Shown: positions 11,867-24,644, counted from the first letter of the stretch. The stretch is DNA of 64,000 bases from Wurfbainia villosa (GCA_025175895.1 CM046006.1:64128288-64192287); one strand, 5' to 3'. Made by a program: numbers and translations. The notes: a model not told the origin generated them from the letters alone.

Positions 11867-12444
11867 TTGCCCAAGTAAATGGTAATCACTCCCTCATCTC
11901 GTCGTCGGGTTTCCTGAAATCCCTGCAAAGTATTGCAAACATGATCAGAGGCTCCTGTATCTACACACCAGGTGCCAGTAGATAACACCGCTAACCATGT
12001 TTCAATGACTAGATCAAAGGATATACCTTTGTTCTGCTTTGGATTGGGACAGTCCTTCTTCCAATGTCCATCCTTCTTGCAAGTGAAGTACTTGCCTTTC
12101 GGCTTCTTCACTCCTCCCTGAGATCCTCCCACCACCTTTGCTCAATCTTGTTTCTTCTTCTTCTTGCCTTTCGGCTTAGAAGTAGAAACCTTCTGAGCAA
12201 CCATGGCCTGAGCCTGAGCAAGCCTTTCTGTCGACTGGAGAATGATATCGACCTGGGTTTCCCCATCGATCTCAGTTCCAAGGACTTCCAGCTCATTCGC
12301 AGGCTTAAGAGGACACTCTTCGAATAGTACATACTTGTACTCCTCAACAGTTAAGACAATATCTAGATTCTTTTTCAATCAACATAATTTGGGTACAGTA
12401 AGCTTATTTTCCTTTAGTATCACAACAAGTGGACTGAAAGTCAT
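11791..12444 (-). pseudogene. shortened copia gag and protease
   Basis: The gag start is an ATG at 12442-12444 followed by a frameshift. The 79-codon piece 12142-12378 has the capsid start NLDIVLTVEEYKYVLFEECP and jumps directly to the basic linker before the zinc knuckle. About half of the usual capsid is missing, which looks like an internal deletion. The knuckle reads YFTCKKDGHWKKDC (about 12055-12095), lacking the first Cys of CCHC. The protease site WCVDTGASDHVC lies at about 11945. The first 26 codons of the integrase frame overlap this one in another frame. Confidence 0.82.
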
Positions 12445-13469
12445 TTTAAAAATCCTAAGAATCACATAGATCATTACTTTGGATTTCAAAAAATTATTGA
12501 TTCCTCAAACAATAAAATTTTAAAATTAACCAACACCTCAAAACACTGAGAATATCGTATGCCACGATAGTGTGGACGTATACGAATTCTTCATTTGTAA
12601 GAGGAGATTTTACCCATTAATTTTACTATCTTGTCAACCTAACTTTTTGACAAGTAAAATTAATAGTTGATTTCTCTTCGGCCCCACAAATAAAAGCAGT
12701 GACTCCGATAGGGAGGATACTTATATTTGTATCTAAGTGTTCACCATTACTTGGTACCAAGGTAATTATCTCGGGTTATGTGCCTTACGATGGGGAAGTA
12801 CACACGCTCCTTAATAATTTCCTATAACCATATTCGACCTTGTGATCCGTAAACAAACCCATCCGATGGGGAGGAAGGCACTCAGAACCGACGCGCAAGT
12901 TTGTTTGCATCACATGTCAAATCGTAATGGAGGCCGTGGGAATTTATAAAAATATCCCTCTCCCACTTAGTAATTTGAAATTGTGGAATTTTCTAGCCTA
13001 CGACATGCATATCAAAAAATAAGCAATAAATATGAAAAATAAATTATTTTCCAACTATTATGGCTTTTGTCTTCAATATGTCTCCCGTCGCATCGCCTTC
13101 TCGTCCGCTCCTCCTACGCCATGTACGAGCCATCTGGAGATCCGAGCCGAGACTAAAATCTATTTTAATTTACATCCATTTATCCTATACTCCACGAGGG
13201 AGTGTACATGAAATCTAGATCGAAAGTAAACTAAAATAAAAGGAGTGGCTAAACAATGCCGTATATAATTTACAAAAATTAAAGACTAGTCTCGTCAACC
13301 TCGAGGATTCAACAAAATAAACATTTACACACATATGACCATAATAGTCGGATCTTATGCCTGCAACCAAAGAGTTAACCTACGCATATCCTACTATTAT
13401 CCGACACATATAATATATGAAATGTGCATAAAATTAACCGAATCCTAAACACACAAAATTGGAAACCTT
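12445..13469 (-). other. untranslated leader of Angela-type element
   Basis: About 1 kb between gag and primer site with no open frame of note. AT-rich, with no clear tandem repeats. Confidence 0.6.
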
Positions 13470-13482
13470 GGCTCTGATACCA
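13470..13482 (-). promoter_or_regulatory. primer binding site (initiator Met tRNA)
   Basis: GGCTCTGATACCA is the exact complement of TGGTATCAGAGCC. Two bases separate it from the 5' LTR at 13485. Confidence 0.93.
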
Positions 13483-13484
13483 AT

Positions 13485-15384
13485 TGAAGGGTTTTGCTTA
13501 TCGAGTCCGTGAGGGGAAACTTCGCTTCCTACTTCACCTCGGTTGTTTGTTCATGGCGATCCCATCGATGTCCCCGGATTAAAAAAATTTAATCCTAGAC
13601 AAAAGGGATTGCTCAAACAACCAAGTCATCGTCGTGCTATTCATTTAGAAAGGTCACTTGAACAAACTTGTTGTTCAAGCGACCAACCTCTATTCTACGA
13701 GTAGCCACGAAATAGACGATGTCCGGATCGCCAGGTTTCATGTTTATGTTCGAGATTCAAGTATTATTTAGCCACAAACAGAATTATATCATGCTCATAA
13801 TTGAAAAACAAAAAAAAACATGTTACAAAAGAGAATAGAGAATCGGTATACCTCTCGATCTTCTAATGTATGACCTTCATCCTTTCGAACGTCGTGTGGG
13901 CGACGATCTACCAAAAGTTGAAGCTCCTAGATCGCCAATCTTCCTTCCTTGCTCGTTCCAAGCAAGAGGAAGAATAGAAACAAGGTTCTTCTCCTTCCTA
14001 TAGCCAACCAACAAGCAACAAGGGGAATCCTTGCCGCCGGCCAACTAGGAGGAGGAGATGATGGAAACCGACCAAGACACCAAGGGAAAGCCCTAAGTCT
14101 TGTTTCCACCACTCAAGAAGAAGGAGAAGGAGGAGTTTTGATCCTGGCCAAGAGATGGAAGAACTTGAATGGGCGCCGGCAGCTAGAGGAAGAAGAAGAA
14201 GCAAGGAAAACTTTCCTTATTAGGTGCCGCCCAAGCCCAAACCCTAGCTCCTATTCTTGCCGCCAACTCCAAAACCCTAGCTTATCTTGATTGAAACTCC
14301 ACGCCAACCCCTTGTCCTCCTTTTATAGAGTTAGGGATAAGACTCCTTTTAATCTCCACCATTGGTTCTAGGGATTTAATCTCAACCGTCGGATCTAGAG
14401 ATTTAATCTCAACCGTCGGATTTTAGAGATTTAATCTCTACCTTTGGATCTAGAGTTTTGTTTTCATCCATTGGATCTAAGCTTCATGAGGTGTTAATAG
14501 GCTACATTAGGGACCATGAGAAGGAGTTGGATCTTGGCCACCCATGGATCAAGCCCACATAAAGTCCGATCCATTAATGATAATCCAATCCACTAAAGGA
14601 TTATCATTGATCTACCTCACCAATCCCCATAAGATAATATGGGCTCCATATATTATTTGTACATTTTCTCCCCGTGTTTAAAATCTCGAATGTCCGTCGA
14701 TTAATTAATTTACTGACCATTAATTAATCAACATCTAACTCCATGAGTAGTACCACTCAACCTTTTCATCATTCCGGACCAAGTCCACCTGCAGGGTTTA
14801 CATGATGAACCTTATGAGCTCCTCAAGGGGACATCATCATCCTAATATATAGGACACGGTTTCCTCCTATAATCAACAACACACCATATAAATAATATCA
14901 TCTCCCAACTTACCGAGCCTATCGATTTAATCTATAAATCTCGCCCATTGGTAAATAAAAGAGATGAATACTAAGTATATGTGCCCGTTATTATATCGGG
15001 ATTAAGAGCATGTACAAAATAATATCTGAGGTCCGATTCGATTATGTAGTCAGCAATAAATCGAATCACCTCTAAGTCGGTCCTGCTCAATACACACAAT
15101 GGTCACTAGTGTGATTCTATGGTCAAGACAAACCAATACCAAATCACACTACAACCATTCCGATGGTTTGTCCAAAGCCATCTCGGTTGTGAGCCTTTAC
15201 TTATACTTTACAAGGAGCTGATAACATGATCTCTCGTGTGACACCACACACCATGTTATCTACAATGTAAAGTATTAGACAATATTGCATAACCATAAAA
15301 ATATGCAAACAATGATCATGTGATTCTTATTTCAAAATAAAGATGTTCATACAAAAGATAGACTTTTCAGTATACATCCTAACA
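13485..15384 (-). repeat. 5' LTR of Angela-type element
   Basis: Starts TGAAGGGTTTTGC, ends CATCCTAACA, 1900 bp. It is the empty-site allele for the SINE in the partner LTR (single TTGAAGCTCCTAGAT near 13918). It has a tandem duplication of about 27 bp near 14380-14420 that the partner lacks. Confidence 0.95.
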
Positions 15385-15389
15385 CACTT

Positions 15390-16675
15390 GGCCACTATGC
15401 AGAGTGGTAGATAGTGCACTCGCCCACTATAGACGGTGGTTGTGTGGTGTGCAGTTGTCCTGTGTGTAGTACTCCTCTACTCATGGATAGTGACAGTGCG
15501 GCTTGCAATAGGGACCCCCGTGGAGTAGTTAGCTCTTTACGCTTATATGCTACTCAATCATACTACCCAACTCGCCCACTCGAGAGTAGTGGTAGCTGGA
15601 GTCGGGATAGTTGTCATGTTGTGCCACCCAGGCCATATTGGGGTCGTGGTTGGATGGGTCCGCAGACATGGCCATGCATATGCATTGCTGAGATATATGT
15701 ATGCATGTATTTGATATATGTTTTACATATGCCTGTGAGATGATGCATTTGATTGAGCTATGTTTGTTGCATATGCTTGTTCATTATGTTACATGTCATT
15801 TGCATATTATATACTGCTGTGTGTTGAGCATGATGTATGTGATGGTCCAGATTGATGTATGCATTTGATTAGCGTCATGTCATAGTGTAGTATGGATCGG
15901 GTTCTTATTACATGTGATTATATACTATTCATATGTCTGAGTGTTGGTCAAATATGGGATTAATCTTGTATATTATATTGGTTATGTTATTGTATACCTA
16001 TTCAGGATGATATAGCTTATGGTTTTGCAGATCGTCAGGTATGTTAGGACATTACTTCATGTTCAATTGATCAGTTTAGTATATACATTGAGTATGACTA
16101 TAATGGTGGATACTGGTTATTACATTTAGGACTGTATGTCTGTTGGACTCCTTCTGTATACCTGTAGATCTTCACATGTATACTTGCAGATCTCTATGTC
16201 CTTATATGTTGTTCATGCACTTTCTACATATTGCCCCTAAGTTTATACTCACTACCACGGACCCTGGGTTTCCTGTCGTCCAGGTAACAGGTAGAAGATT
16301 CCTTGGATGTTCGAAGCTCCGCCAGCTGATCCCATCTCACACCGAATGACTGGATATTATTTCCATATTGTATTCTTGTGGATTGTTGTTTTGGGATTTT
16401 GTCCTATATCGTTTATGTATTTATGGTATACGGATGTGTTGTAGGTATTTGATCTTTGATGTGGTTTCTATTTTGATTCATGTTGTTTCAAAGTCACTCC
16501 GGAGTGCTAAGTTAAGTCTTTGTATCTTTTATCAGTATATTCTGCTGTGTTTTATGGATTATTTCCATATATATGTTATATGATTGTGGCCGAAAGGCTT
16601 TATGTATATTAGGGAATTGTATCACGTATAGGGGAGATGCTGCCCGATTATTTTCGGCTCAACATACTCTCTAGG
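15390..16675. other. unclassified repeat-like sequence (right part of target)
   Basis: Continuation of 6467-6802. No gene is seen. It starts with hairpin units CCACTATGCAGAGTGG (15392-15407) and CCACTATAGACGGTGG (15424-15439). Near 16635 a purine run (AGGGGAGATG) precedes the SIRE-like fragment. Could be the non-coding 3' part of a gypsy element; low certainty. Confidence 0.45.
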
Positions 16676-17550
16676 CATGACAATTCGATTGAACGAAGCA
16701 TCAGTCGAGGCGTCGCCTCGACTGCTATGGGTCTCTTCTCAAAACAAGCTACCTCAGTCGAGGTGGCAATCGACCGTGCCTCGCTTCTATTCGAGTGAAG
16801 GAACAACCAGTCGAGGCACCGCCTCGACTGATGTTGCTTTATCAACAAATGCGAGGCCAGTCGAGTTGACTCCTAACCATGTCCAATCGAAGCGACGCCT
16901 CAACTGGATGAGTTTTAGATCAGTCCTAAGTCCCAAGCTCAGTAACTCATCCAGAGAATAGGTACCAATCGAGGTGATTCCTCGACTGATAAGATAATCA
17001 ATCGAGGTGTTACCTCGACTGCTACCTTGACCCTTGACCATTTCAACTCGTCTAGAGCTAAAATTGTGCCTAAAAGGAGGTCTACCCTGTACCCTTTACT
17101 TGATGCCTGTGAACCACTGTTCATAGGTCTTTTGTACCAAGAATCACTTCCGGATCTTAATCCGCCAAGACTTCTTGTCCGGGTCTTCATGTCAGGACTC
17201 CTCGTCCGGGACTTCATACCAAGACTCCTTGTCTGGGTCTTCGTGCCAGGACTCCTCGTCTGGGTCTTCATTCTAGGACTCCTCATCTGGGTCTTCGTGT
17301 TAGGACTCCTCGCCCGGGTCTTCACTTGCCAAGACTCTCATTCGGGACATCATGCCAGGACTCCTCATCCGGGTCTTCACTTGTCAGGACTCCTCATCCG
17401 AGACTTCATTACCTTGTATCCGGTCCTTGACCTATAAGGAATTTCCTGAAAATACATCTCAACCAACCGCGTGAGATAACACATAATTATCACCTTGACT
17501 TAAACCCTTTTCAAACACCAAAACATCATTTGGGCCTGATTGCATCAACA
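16676..17550 (-). repeat. fragment of SIRE-like LTR with TCGAGGC palindromes
   Basis: It contains repeated CAGTCGAGG...CCTCGACTG words (16700-17030), a 28-30 bp tandem array (17148-17410), and a tail ...AAACACCAAAACATCATTTG...TGCATCAACA. That tail matches the ends of the SIRE-like LTRs elsewhere in the window. The 5' part of the LTR is missing or unrecognisable and no target duplication was found. Confidence 0.6.
17148..17410. repeat. tandem repeat, 28-30 bp, about 8-9 units
   Basis: Degenerate units of the type AGGACTCCTCGTCCGGGTCT then TCAT or TCGTGCC. The apparent open frames on both strands here are only a product of the repeat. Confidence 0.85.
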
Positions 17551-17781
17551 CTTATTTTGATGATATCATGTTAATATTCTACTTTGATTTTAGTGATTTA
17601 TATTTTCTTATCTTGTGGTCAAATTATATACAAACCTAGATGAGATAATGAAATTTACCAAGTTCTACTAATTACTTTTTATTTCTCACATACACTTAGG
17701 CTAGATTCCAAAGAGTTGATCTAGTACATAATTAATCATGATTCATCTCGTTGGAATAGTACATTGGAATCCATAGATAAC

Positions 17782-19345
17782 TGATGTGTGCAATTTATAT
17801 AGAGTTTTAGTTATCACTTTGACACACATCTTTCTTGATTTTAGTGGCATTCATTGCATATTATCTTGTTTTTCCGCATTTTGTGATTTCCCTTGTTCGG
17901 AGGTATGCTTTTGTTATTTTTCTTGATAGGACGAAGATTTGAAGTGAAAATGAAGCTTTATAGGGAGCATGGACTGAAGGGAAACACACTTTGGATGTGT
18001 CTTGAGACACGGGCATGATTTCTAGACCAAAAAGGGGAAGCAAATCAAATAATTCGGAGGGCAACATGCAGGCTAGGGGGTCGTGCCTCATAGGCATGGT
18101 CATGCTTCTTCCAGCATGATAGAGTTCTCCAAGAAAAGCACGGTCTGGCCATGTCTTTTAGGCACTATCGTGTTCAGCCTTGACATAGATTTCAAAGTGA
18201 CACACGACTGGGTTGTGTGTCTCCCAAACAACTATGTGGCGGCGTCGCTAAATTCAAATAGGATTTTGTTTTGGTGCCTATATATATGGGAGGATGGTCT
18301 AAGGCAAGGGGATAATGGAAGGAATCCTAGGAAGGCCTGGAAAGCTTCATGAAGAGGAGGAATTGATGTTAGAAATCCGGATTAGGAGACAAGGAGCATC
18401 AAAAATGCCTTCAAATCGAGACTAAGTTTTCCTACTGCAATACTTCCATAGTTTCGATTGTAATTTCCTTTCTTACAATATCTTGTGATTGCAACTCAAT
18501 AGCTATAGAGTAATTCCTTAGATTCTAGGATGAGGAAGTAGCCTCTATGATTTGTAAACATTGATATGTAGAGAATTCACAAGTTTTTGTATTTATCTCA
18601 TTGTTTATGCCTCTGTTTTGGCTTCTTGTTCAATGATATGATGGTTGTGTTTTATCTTTATTGTGTTAACCCAATTTAGATGCCAAAAGCAGTTGGTTGT
18701 ACCTTAGAGGTGTGGGGATGGACCGAAAGGTGAACCTTATCCTCTGACCCATAGAGAACCGTGACATGGAAGAATTGGTTGCGAAAATAGATTGATTTAC
18801 CATGAGGACCCATAGGGTATCATAGAACTTAATGGATTTATTCCAAATAGAAGCCATATAGTAGAAGTAGGCAACTTGAGGATTGTGGGATCATGTGACA
18901 TGGATCTCCTTTGAAAAGCAATCCCTCAGCTCTATCGCTCTGAAAGTAGGTGTCAGATTGGAATAGATACACTAGTGTAGTTCCAAAAGTTTACTTTGGA
19001 TAAATCAAAATATCCTACCGACCTAAACAACCATTGATAATAAGGAACAAGACATAGATATGATGTTTACAATCATTTAGGTGAAACTGGAATTCTACAA
19101 TCATCCTTTTGCTTCTGATTTACTAGTTTTCTTTCCCTCGAAATTTCTGAATACGTGGGTTATTCTTCTAAGTTTTCTGAGTTTCTTATTGCAACGATAG
19201 GCTTTTAGAAAACTCTCAATTCATGATCTTGGTCTAGAAGATCTAGGTTTACTTAGTAAGCTGGTAATTGAAATCTAGTCCCTGTGGGATCCATAATTTT
19301 TTATTACTTGACGATGATCAAGCACTTGTAGTTTTCGCGCATCAA
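17782..19345 (+). repeat. solo LTR (gypsy), target duplication ATAAC
   Basis: Begins TGATGTGTGCAATTT and ends TTTTCGCGCATCA. ATAAC flanks it on both sides (17777-17781 and 19346-19350). It matches the LTR at 19873-21404 along its length with clear divergence. With both ends and a duplication but no internal sequence, it is a solo LTR left by LTR-LTR recombination. Confidence 0.88.
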
Positions 19346-19872
19346 TAACACCTAATTAGCATTTTAGTCACAGGAGATACTCGGATTGGGTAAACTCATT
19401 TGAAAAAAAAACTAAATTCTAGAGAGCATGAGAAAATTAAAAGTCTTTGATCAAGAAAAAAAATAGTTGTCATGTGTGGAAATGGTGTGGTGTCCCTTTG
19501 AGACCGAGTTAGGTTACTAGGGAACATCCATCAATTTTTCTCAATATCGAGCATGCCTTTGAGACTTTATATTAATTTGGGAGGATGACCTTCACTTAAG
19601 GTAGGTAAGTGCCTAAAGATGGAAACCTTAGGAACACAATAAAATGATGACTTGACTTAATTTATAATTTGAAAACTTTAGGATATGCACTTGCATGAAA
19701 AAAAACTTTCTTTGCAGACTTGGTGAACCTACTTGCGTGTCGTGACTTGATAGTAGTACCACTTGATAGGATTATATGAACTTACTTGATAATGAAGCTA
19801 TTAATTTTTGCACATTGAGCTGGACATTAGGGTTTGCTTGAGGACAAGTAAAGATTCAAGTTTGGAAAATTT

Positions 19873-21404
19873 TGATGTATGCGATTATTATAGAGTTTCA
19901 TTTTGGCACATATCTTACCTCATTTCATGGCATTCATTGCATATTTATCTTTTGTTTTGCATCATTTTGCTATTTTTCTTGTTTAGAGATTTGTTCTTGT
20001 TTATTTCTCTTGATAGAGAGAAGAATTGAAGTAAAATGAAGCTTTAGATGAAGCAATTATAGTAGGAAATACGCTCTGGTCATGTCCCAAGACACAGGTG
20101 TGTTCCCTAAAGATAAACGGATTGAAAAGGAAGCAAAAAGAAGTCTCTAGTGAGAAACACAGGAGGGGAGAGGGGTCATGCCATTTTGCAAGGTTGTGCT
20201 CCATAGATTAGGTCCAACACAAGGAGGTTGTGTCGTCTACCACACAACACGACCGTGTCGGGCAGCGATAGTTTTGAGAAATTAGTATTTTTGGAAAATC
20301 TGGAAGGGTTGGAGCTAGGACTATAAAAGGAGAATACCTTGTAGGTCAAAAGGGGAGGCAAAGGGGGAGACAAATGGGGTCGTCCAAGGGCCCCAATGAG
20401 GGTCCAAGGACCCTCAAGATCTGGAGATCAGATCGGAATCTAAACATGGATTGCAACCAAAGATCTCCATCAATCGAGACTAAGCTTTCTTGACCTTCTT
20501 TCTTGTTGTTTCGATTGTAATTTCTATTCTTTCAATGTCTTTCGGCAGTAACTACATTTCTATGGAGTAGATTTTGTGATTATATGATAAGGGAGTAGCA
20601 TTTTGATTTGTAAACATTCTTATCTAGTGAATTCGTGTTTGTTTGCATTATATCTATATATATATATATACTTGATTCTTATTTGATGATATGACTGCTT
20701 ATGGTCTGGATCTATTGTGTTTACACAATCTTGATGCCAAAAGCACAATGTCGTATCCTAAGGATGCGGGGATGGACCGAAAGGTGAACTCAATCCTCCG
20801 ATTTGTAAATAATCGAGACGTGGAGGAATCAGCTACAAAAGTAGATCAATTTGCCACAATGACCAATAGGATTTCACAGAACTAATGTGTCTATTCCAAG
20901 CCAATTCCCCATAGAAGGAGAATGCAACTCCAACCATGTGATAGGGGTTTCCTTGAAAAATCAATCCCTTAGTTCTGTCGCTCTGAAAGTTGATGTCGGA
21001 TTGGAGTAGATACGCAGTGTAGTTCCAAAAATTCACATCGAATAAAATAGGATAGTCTACCTACATGAGCAATCATTGAGAATGAGGAACTAAATGCAAA
21101 TATGATGTTTACAATTATTTTGGTGAAATCAAAATCCTAGAATCATCCCCTCAATTCTAATTTCTTCTTCCCTTGCTTTTGAATCTCTGAAATCTTTGGT
21201 TTCTTTCTCAATTCTCTATTTCTTCTTCTTTTAAATTCCTTATTTTCTCACATGCACTTTCCAGTTTTAAAGCAATTTCTCAATCAACTGATTCGGTCTA
21301 GATAATTTAAACTCACTTAGTAGATCATTGATTTCCAATTCTCATGGGATATCTTTTATTACATGAGGACAACCATGCACCTATGAAAAAAATTATCCCC
21401 ATCA
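19873..21404 (+). repeat. 3' LTR of old gypsy element
   Basis: Begins TGATGTATGCGATTA directly after the polypurine stretch and ends CCCCATCA, 1532 bp. Homologous to the solo LTR at 17782-19345. Confidence 0.8.
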
Positions 21405-21817
21405 ATTAATGGGTCAGAATCACAATTGATCCATCAAGAGACGAGTCGATTACCATTCTGATAGCTCAAAACCACTGAACTAGTAGTTCAAACCATCGAT
21501 TTAGCGATTTAATTTTTAAAAAAGGACCATTGGAACCATCAGTTCCAATGATCGAACTATCTCTTCCAACGATCGAATTGTCAGTTCTAATGGTCGAACC
21601 ATCAGTTCCAATTGGTTTTAATTATTTTTTATTTTTTTGATGATCGTGATCGCATAACTATTTTTTTATCAATAGCTATGATTTATTGACAGTTATACTC
21701 TAAATTATATATATAGGATTCTCATTTCATCATTTTCATACCATCTTCTCTATTCTTCTATCTGAATTCTATATTTTCAATCACTTTCGGCAATTTGTCT
21801 TCTATTCTCCGATTTCA
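21405..21817 (+). other. 5' flank of hAT transposase relic with subterminal-type repeats
   Basis: Degenerate repeats of ACCATCAGTTCCAATGATCG lie at 21470-21625. A TATA-like TATATATATAGG (about 21706) stands about 110 bp before the ATG. Repeated short words near a transposase gene are typical of hAT subterminal regions. No terminal inverted repeat could be fixed. Confidence 0.5.
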
Positions 21818-22258
21818 ATGGAAGGAGATTCATCTCATTCTTGGAAGAGCAAAGAAGTCTTCGTTTCAAATGTCAATCCCAAGTTCGAGGAGGTTAAATT
21901 TATTGATGATGAATCAGAGTAATTTTTGATAATCAACATATAGGAAAGTATAGGAAATTCCAAGGTTTGGGAACATTTACCTTTAAAATCGTCAATTTTT
22001 ACTAAGCATTTCGAGAAAGTCATTCTTCTCTTCAGAGAAATACAAATAATAAATAAATATTCCAATGTCTTGTATAAATTCCAATCAGGTAGCAATTACA
22101 GATTGTTAAAGTAACATGTTGAAACAAAGCACCTAACAAAATTTGAGATCGACCATTCTCAAATGCAACTTTCTAAATTTTCATCGTCCACTGAAGGTAC
22201 GAATAAAAGTTTATTTAAATATTCTGATATTAAATTAAGATAATCATTAGCTAAATTC
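21818..22258 (+). pseudogene. hAT transposase, N-terminal part (BED zinc-finger region)
   Basis: The frame starts at an ATG (21818-21820) and shows the plant hAT (RICESLEEPER-like) layout in fragments: KVWEH, then LLKxHVETKH (the His pair of a BED finger; the Cys pair is lost), a spacer SSSTEGTNKSLFKYSDIKLR, and LAKF at the insertion point. There are at least four stops or shifts. hAT transposase cuts and pastes DNA transposons in the nucleus. The gene is broken at 22258 by the 33.9-kb copia element E. Its continuation is at 56151, beginning with the 5-bp duplicate AATTC. Confidence 0.75.
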
Positions 22259-23585
22259 TGTTAGGATCCTTGAGGATTGGCTAGAGGGGGGGAGGGGGGT
22301 GAATAACACTTCTTCGTTTTCTACAAGAATCGTTAGCGGAAGCAATAGAAAAACACAATTAAAAGCGAAAACAAAAAAGACAATGCTAACACGTCGATGT
22401 AACGTGGTTTGGAGATGACACTCCTACTTTACGACAATCCGTAAGGTGGATTACTCCTCACAAGCTTTCACTAGAACCTCCTTTTGATGAGAACACCAAG
22501 GTGGAGAAGCCTTCTTTGCAATCACACTCTTCTTCTTACAAGATGATGGAGTTAAGTTTGGGAAGAAGAGGTTAAGAACACTTAAAAGCTTAGAGGATGA
22601 CTTGAGGAGCTTAGTATGAACGTTTAGAATGAAAGCATTAGCCTCCTCAAGCTTCCCAAAGACTCTTTTTGTATAGCAGGGTTATTTTTGCCCGTTGAGC
22701 CTAATAGAAGTCAACTGATGATATGAGCAGTCGACCAATGCTACTGTTGACCGAATCTAACGGCTTCTGACGAAGCATGATCTGCGGTCGTTATAACTCA
22801 ACGTCTACTTGATCAATCGACTAATCAAGTCAACAGTCAACTGCTCCAAGAAATCAGTCGACTAAAAATATTTCTGTGCTCGTGTTCACTTAAAATAGTC
22901 GACTGCCCATACATGGAAGTTGACTGCTAAACCCTAGCAATTGACTGATAAAGCCACAAATGACAGTCGACTTCAGTTGACTTCTTGAACAGTCGACTGG
23001 GTCATAACCCCAGTCGATTGTTCAAGCCTTCTGGACCCTCGAGTGCTTATACTCGAGAACAATCGACTGGTATAAGTCACCAGTCGAATGATACGCTTCA
23101 AGTATGACTAATTCATACTTGGAAACCTACCATAAGCTTAGACTTAACCTTCTAGTTTCTACATCAGCCTTGTACCTCTAGGATCCCTCAGAGTTCACAA
23201 CTCCTTCATCCTTGCGCTTGCCTTTAAAAGCTTCCCTTAGTTTCGTCATGCTTTGGATTTCTTCTTTGCTAAAGTCCTCTTGGACTTTACACTGCCAAGA
23301 CTATATGCTTGGACTTAGCTAGCAAGACCTTGCCTTTGGACTTCCTTTGCTAAAGTTCGCTTGGACTTTACACTGCCAAGACTACATGCTTGGACTTATG
23401 CTGCCAAGACCTTCCCCTGGACTTTCCTTGCCAAGATTCACACTTGGACTTCTCTTTACCAAATCTTCATATTTGGATTTTCCTGTCACTTAAACATTCA
23501 TGGTTATATCACAATTATAGCCTAACTTTAAATGATTATCCAAACATCAAAATTTATTAATGATTGGGGCATTCTTGCACCAACA
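22259..23585 (-). repeat. 3' LTR of element E
   Basis: Begins TGTTAGGATCCTTGAGG, ends TTGCACCAACA, 1327 bp. It contains a CAGTCGACTG-type array (22700-23095), a CCAAG...CTTGG array (23270-23480), and a G-run next to the left tip. The polypurine tract follows at 23586-23603 (plus strand ATCTCCCTCTTTTTGATG). Confidence 0.93.
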
Positions 23586-24644
23586 ATCTCCCTCTTTTTG
23601 ATGTTTGACAACCATTTAAGTTAGGTCTTAAAATATGCATTAGAAGCACAAATATAAATCTAACTTAAAATTTTCCTTCTCCCCCTTTGAAACACATCAA
23701 AAAGAGAAGGACAAATATCAAAGACATTTATAAATAAGATTGTTTATGCCTTGAGCTAAGGTACACAATATACTTAAAGCTCCCCCTTAATCCAAGACAT
23801 ACTTTATCAGGTGTGACTAACATGTTAAGCAAAGCATGAAACATAAGTAAGAATATATCTTAACTTTGCACCAACAATACCATGTGCATATAGATTTTGG
23901 GATTAAAAAGATATCACAAGAAAACTCCCCCTAAATCAATGCATTAATTAGTCCTACTCCCTCTTAATTATTGTGCTAATCATACCATGGGATTAGGATA
24001 CCTTAGAGTTGACTCTAGACAAGGAAATCAAGCTGATCTATGAAAAATTAGTGTTAGTAGTTGACTGGATACTGCATCAGTCGACTGCCATGCATGATAC
24101 GCCAAGTTTAGATTTTCAGCCCAACTTCAGAAATGCATAAATAAATTAATAAATATCAAAACTTCACGAAATTTCATACACACATTTGTCAGGTCATTTT
24201 CTATCAAGGAAAAATAATTTAGAAAATATATCTTTTCTAGATTTTGAAATTGACAAAATTTTGAAAACTAGCAAAAGAACTAAAGAATTTTAAAAGCTTT
24301 GTGCCACTTTTACTTAACACTTGAAAACTATTTTTCAAAACATGACAAACATAGTTTAAAAGATATTTTATTTGACATTTCCAACCATTTTCTTAGAGTT
24401 ATGTGCACATCAATTGTACACAAGCCTTCCCAATGATTGGTCAAATTAAGGATCAATGTCTCTAGATGTCATTTTGGTTCATAGTAATGCATCATAACAA
24501 GCATGATAAACTAAATGCATCTTCCTAATATCTCACATGATGTCTAAGTGGCTCAATACAAAAATCATGGATTCTTAGGTGTTTTGTGAGATGCTTTGAG
24601 GTATAGTCCTAGATTTTACTATAGGATCATGCAAACATATACCA
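23586..24644 (-). other. 3' untranslated region of element E
   Basis: About 1.06 kb between pol and the 3' LTR. No envelope-like frame is seen, although soybean SIRE1 has one. A CAGTCGACTG word is also present here (about 24080). Confidence 0.65.

Larger units (their letters stand above)
6808..15384 (-). mobile_element. complete-ended Ty1/copia element, Angela-type, defective
   Basis: Both LTRs are present (6808-8894 and 13485-15384). The 5-bp target duplication CACTT is perfect (6803-6807 and 15385-15389). PBS, PPT and all coding domains can be placed on the minus strand. The coding capacity is degraded: a shortened gag, a zinc knuckle lacking its first Cys, the first integrase Asp changed to His, and several frameshifts. 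The LTRs differ by scattered substitutions, a SINE insertion in the 3' copy and a 27-bp tandem duplication in the 5' copy (about 14380-14420). Confidence 0.95.
17551..21404 (+). mobile_element. 3' end of old Ty3/gypsy element with nested solo LTR
   Basis: 17551-17776 and 19351-19872 together form about 0.75 kb of the 3' internal region. It ends in GCTTGAGGACAAG... and AAGTTTGGAAAA before the LTR at 19873. That 3' junction style (GCTTGAGGACAAG, then an AAGTTTGG polypurine-like stretch) is common in Athila/Tat-type gypsy elements of plants. The internal region is interrupted by a solo LTR of the same family. No coding sequence and no 5' LTR remain. Confidence 0.65.

Noticed and set aside
13470..13482. 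Sequence complementary to the 3' end of initiator Met tRNA, as a tRNA gene remnant (also 4625, 35618, 54834, 57856).
   Set aside because: Only 12-13 bases match and each abuts an LTR, so these are primer binding sites.
16939..17437. Open frames on both strands with regular repeats, looking like a repeat protein gene.
   Set aside because: They arise from a 28-30 bp tandem array within an LTR fragment. Period and composition explain both frames, and no start, promoter or homology supports a gene.
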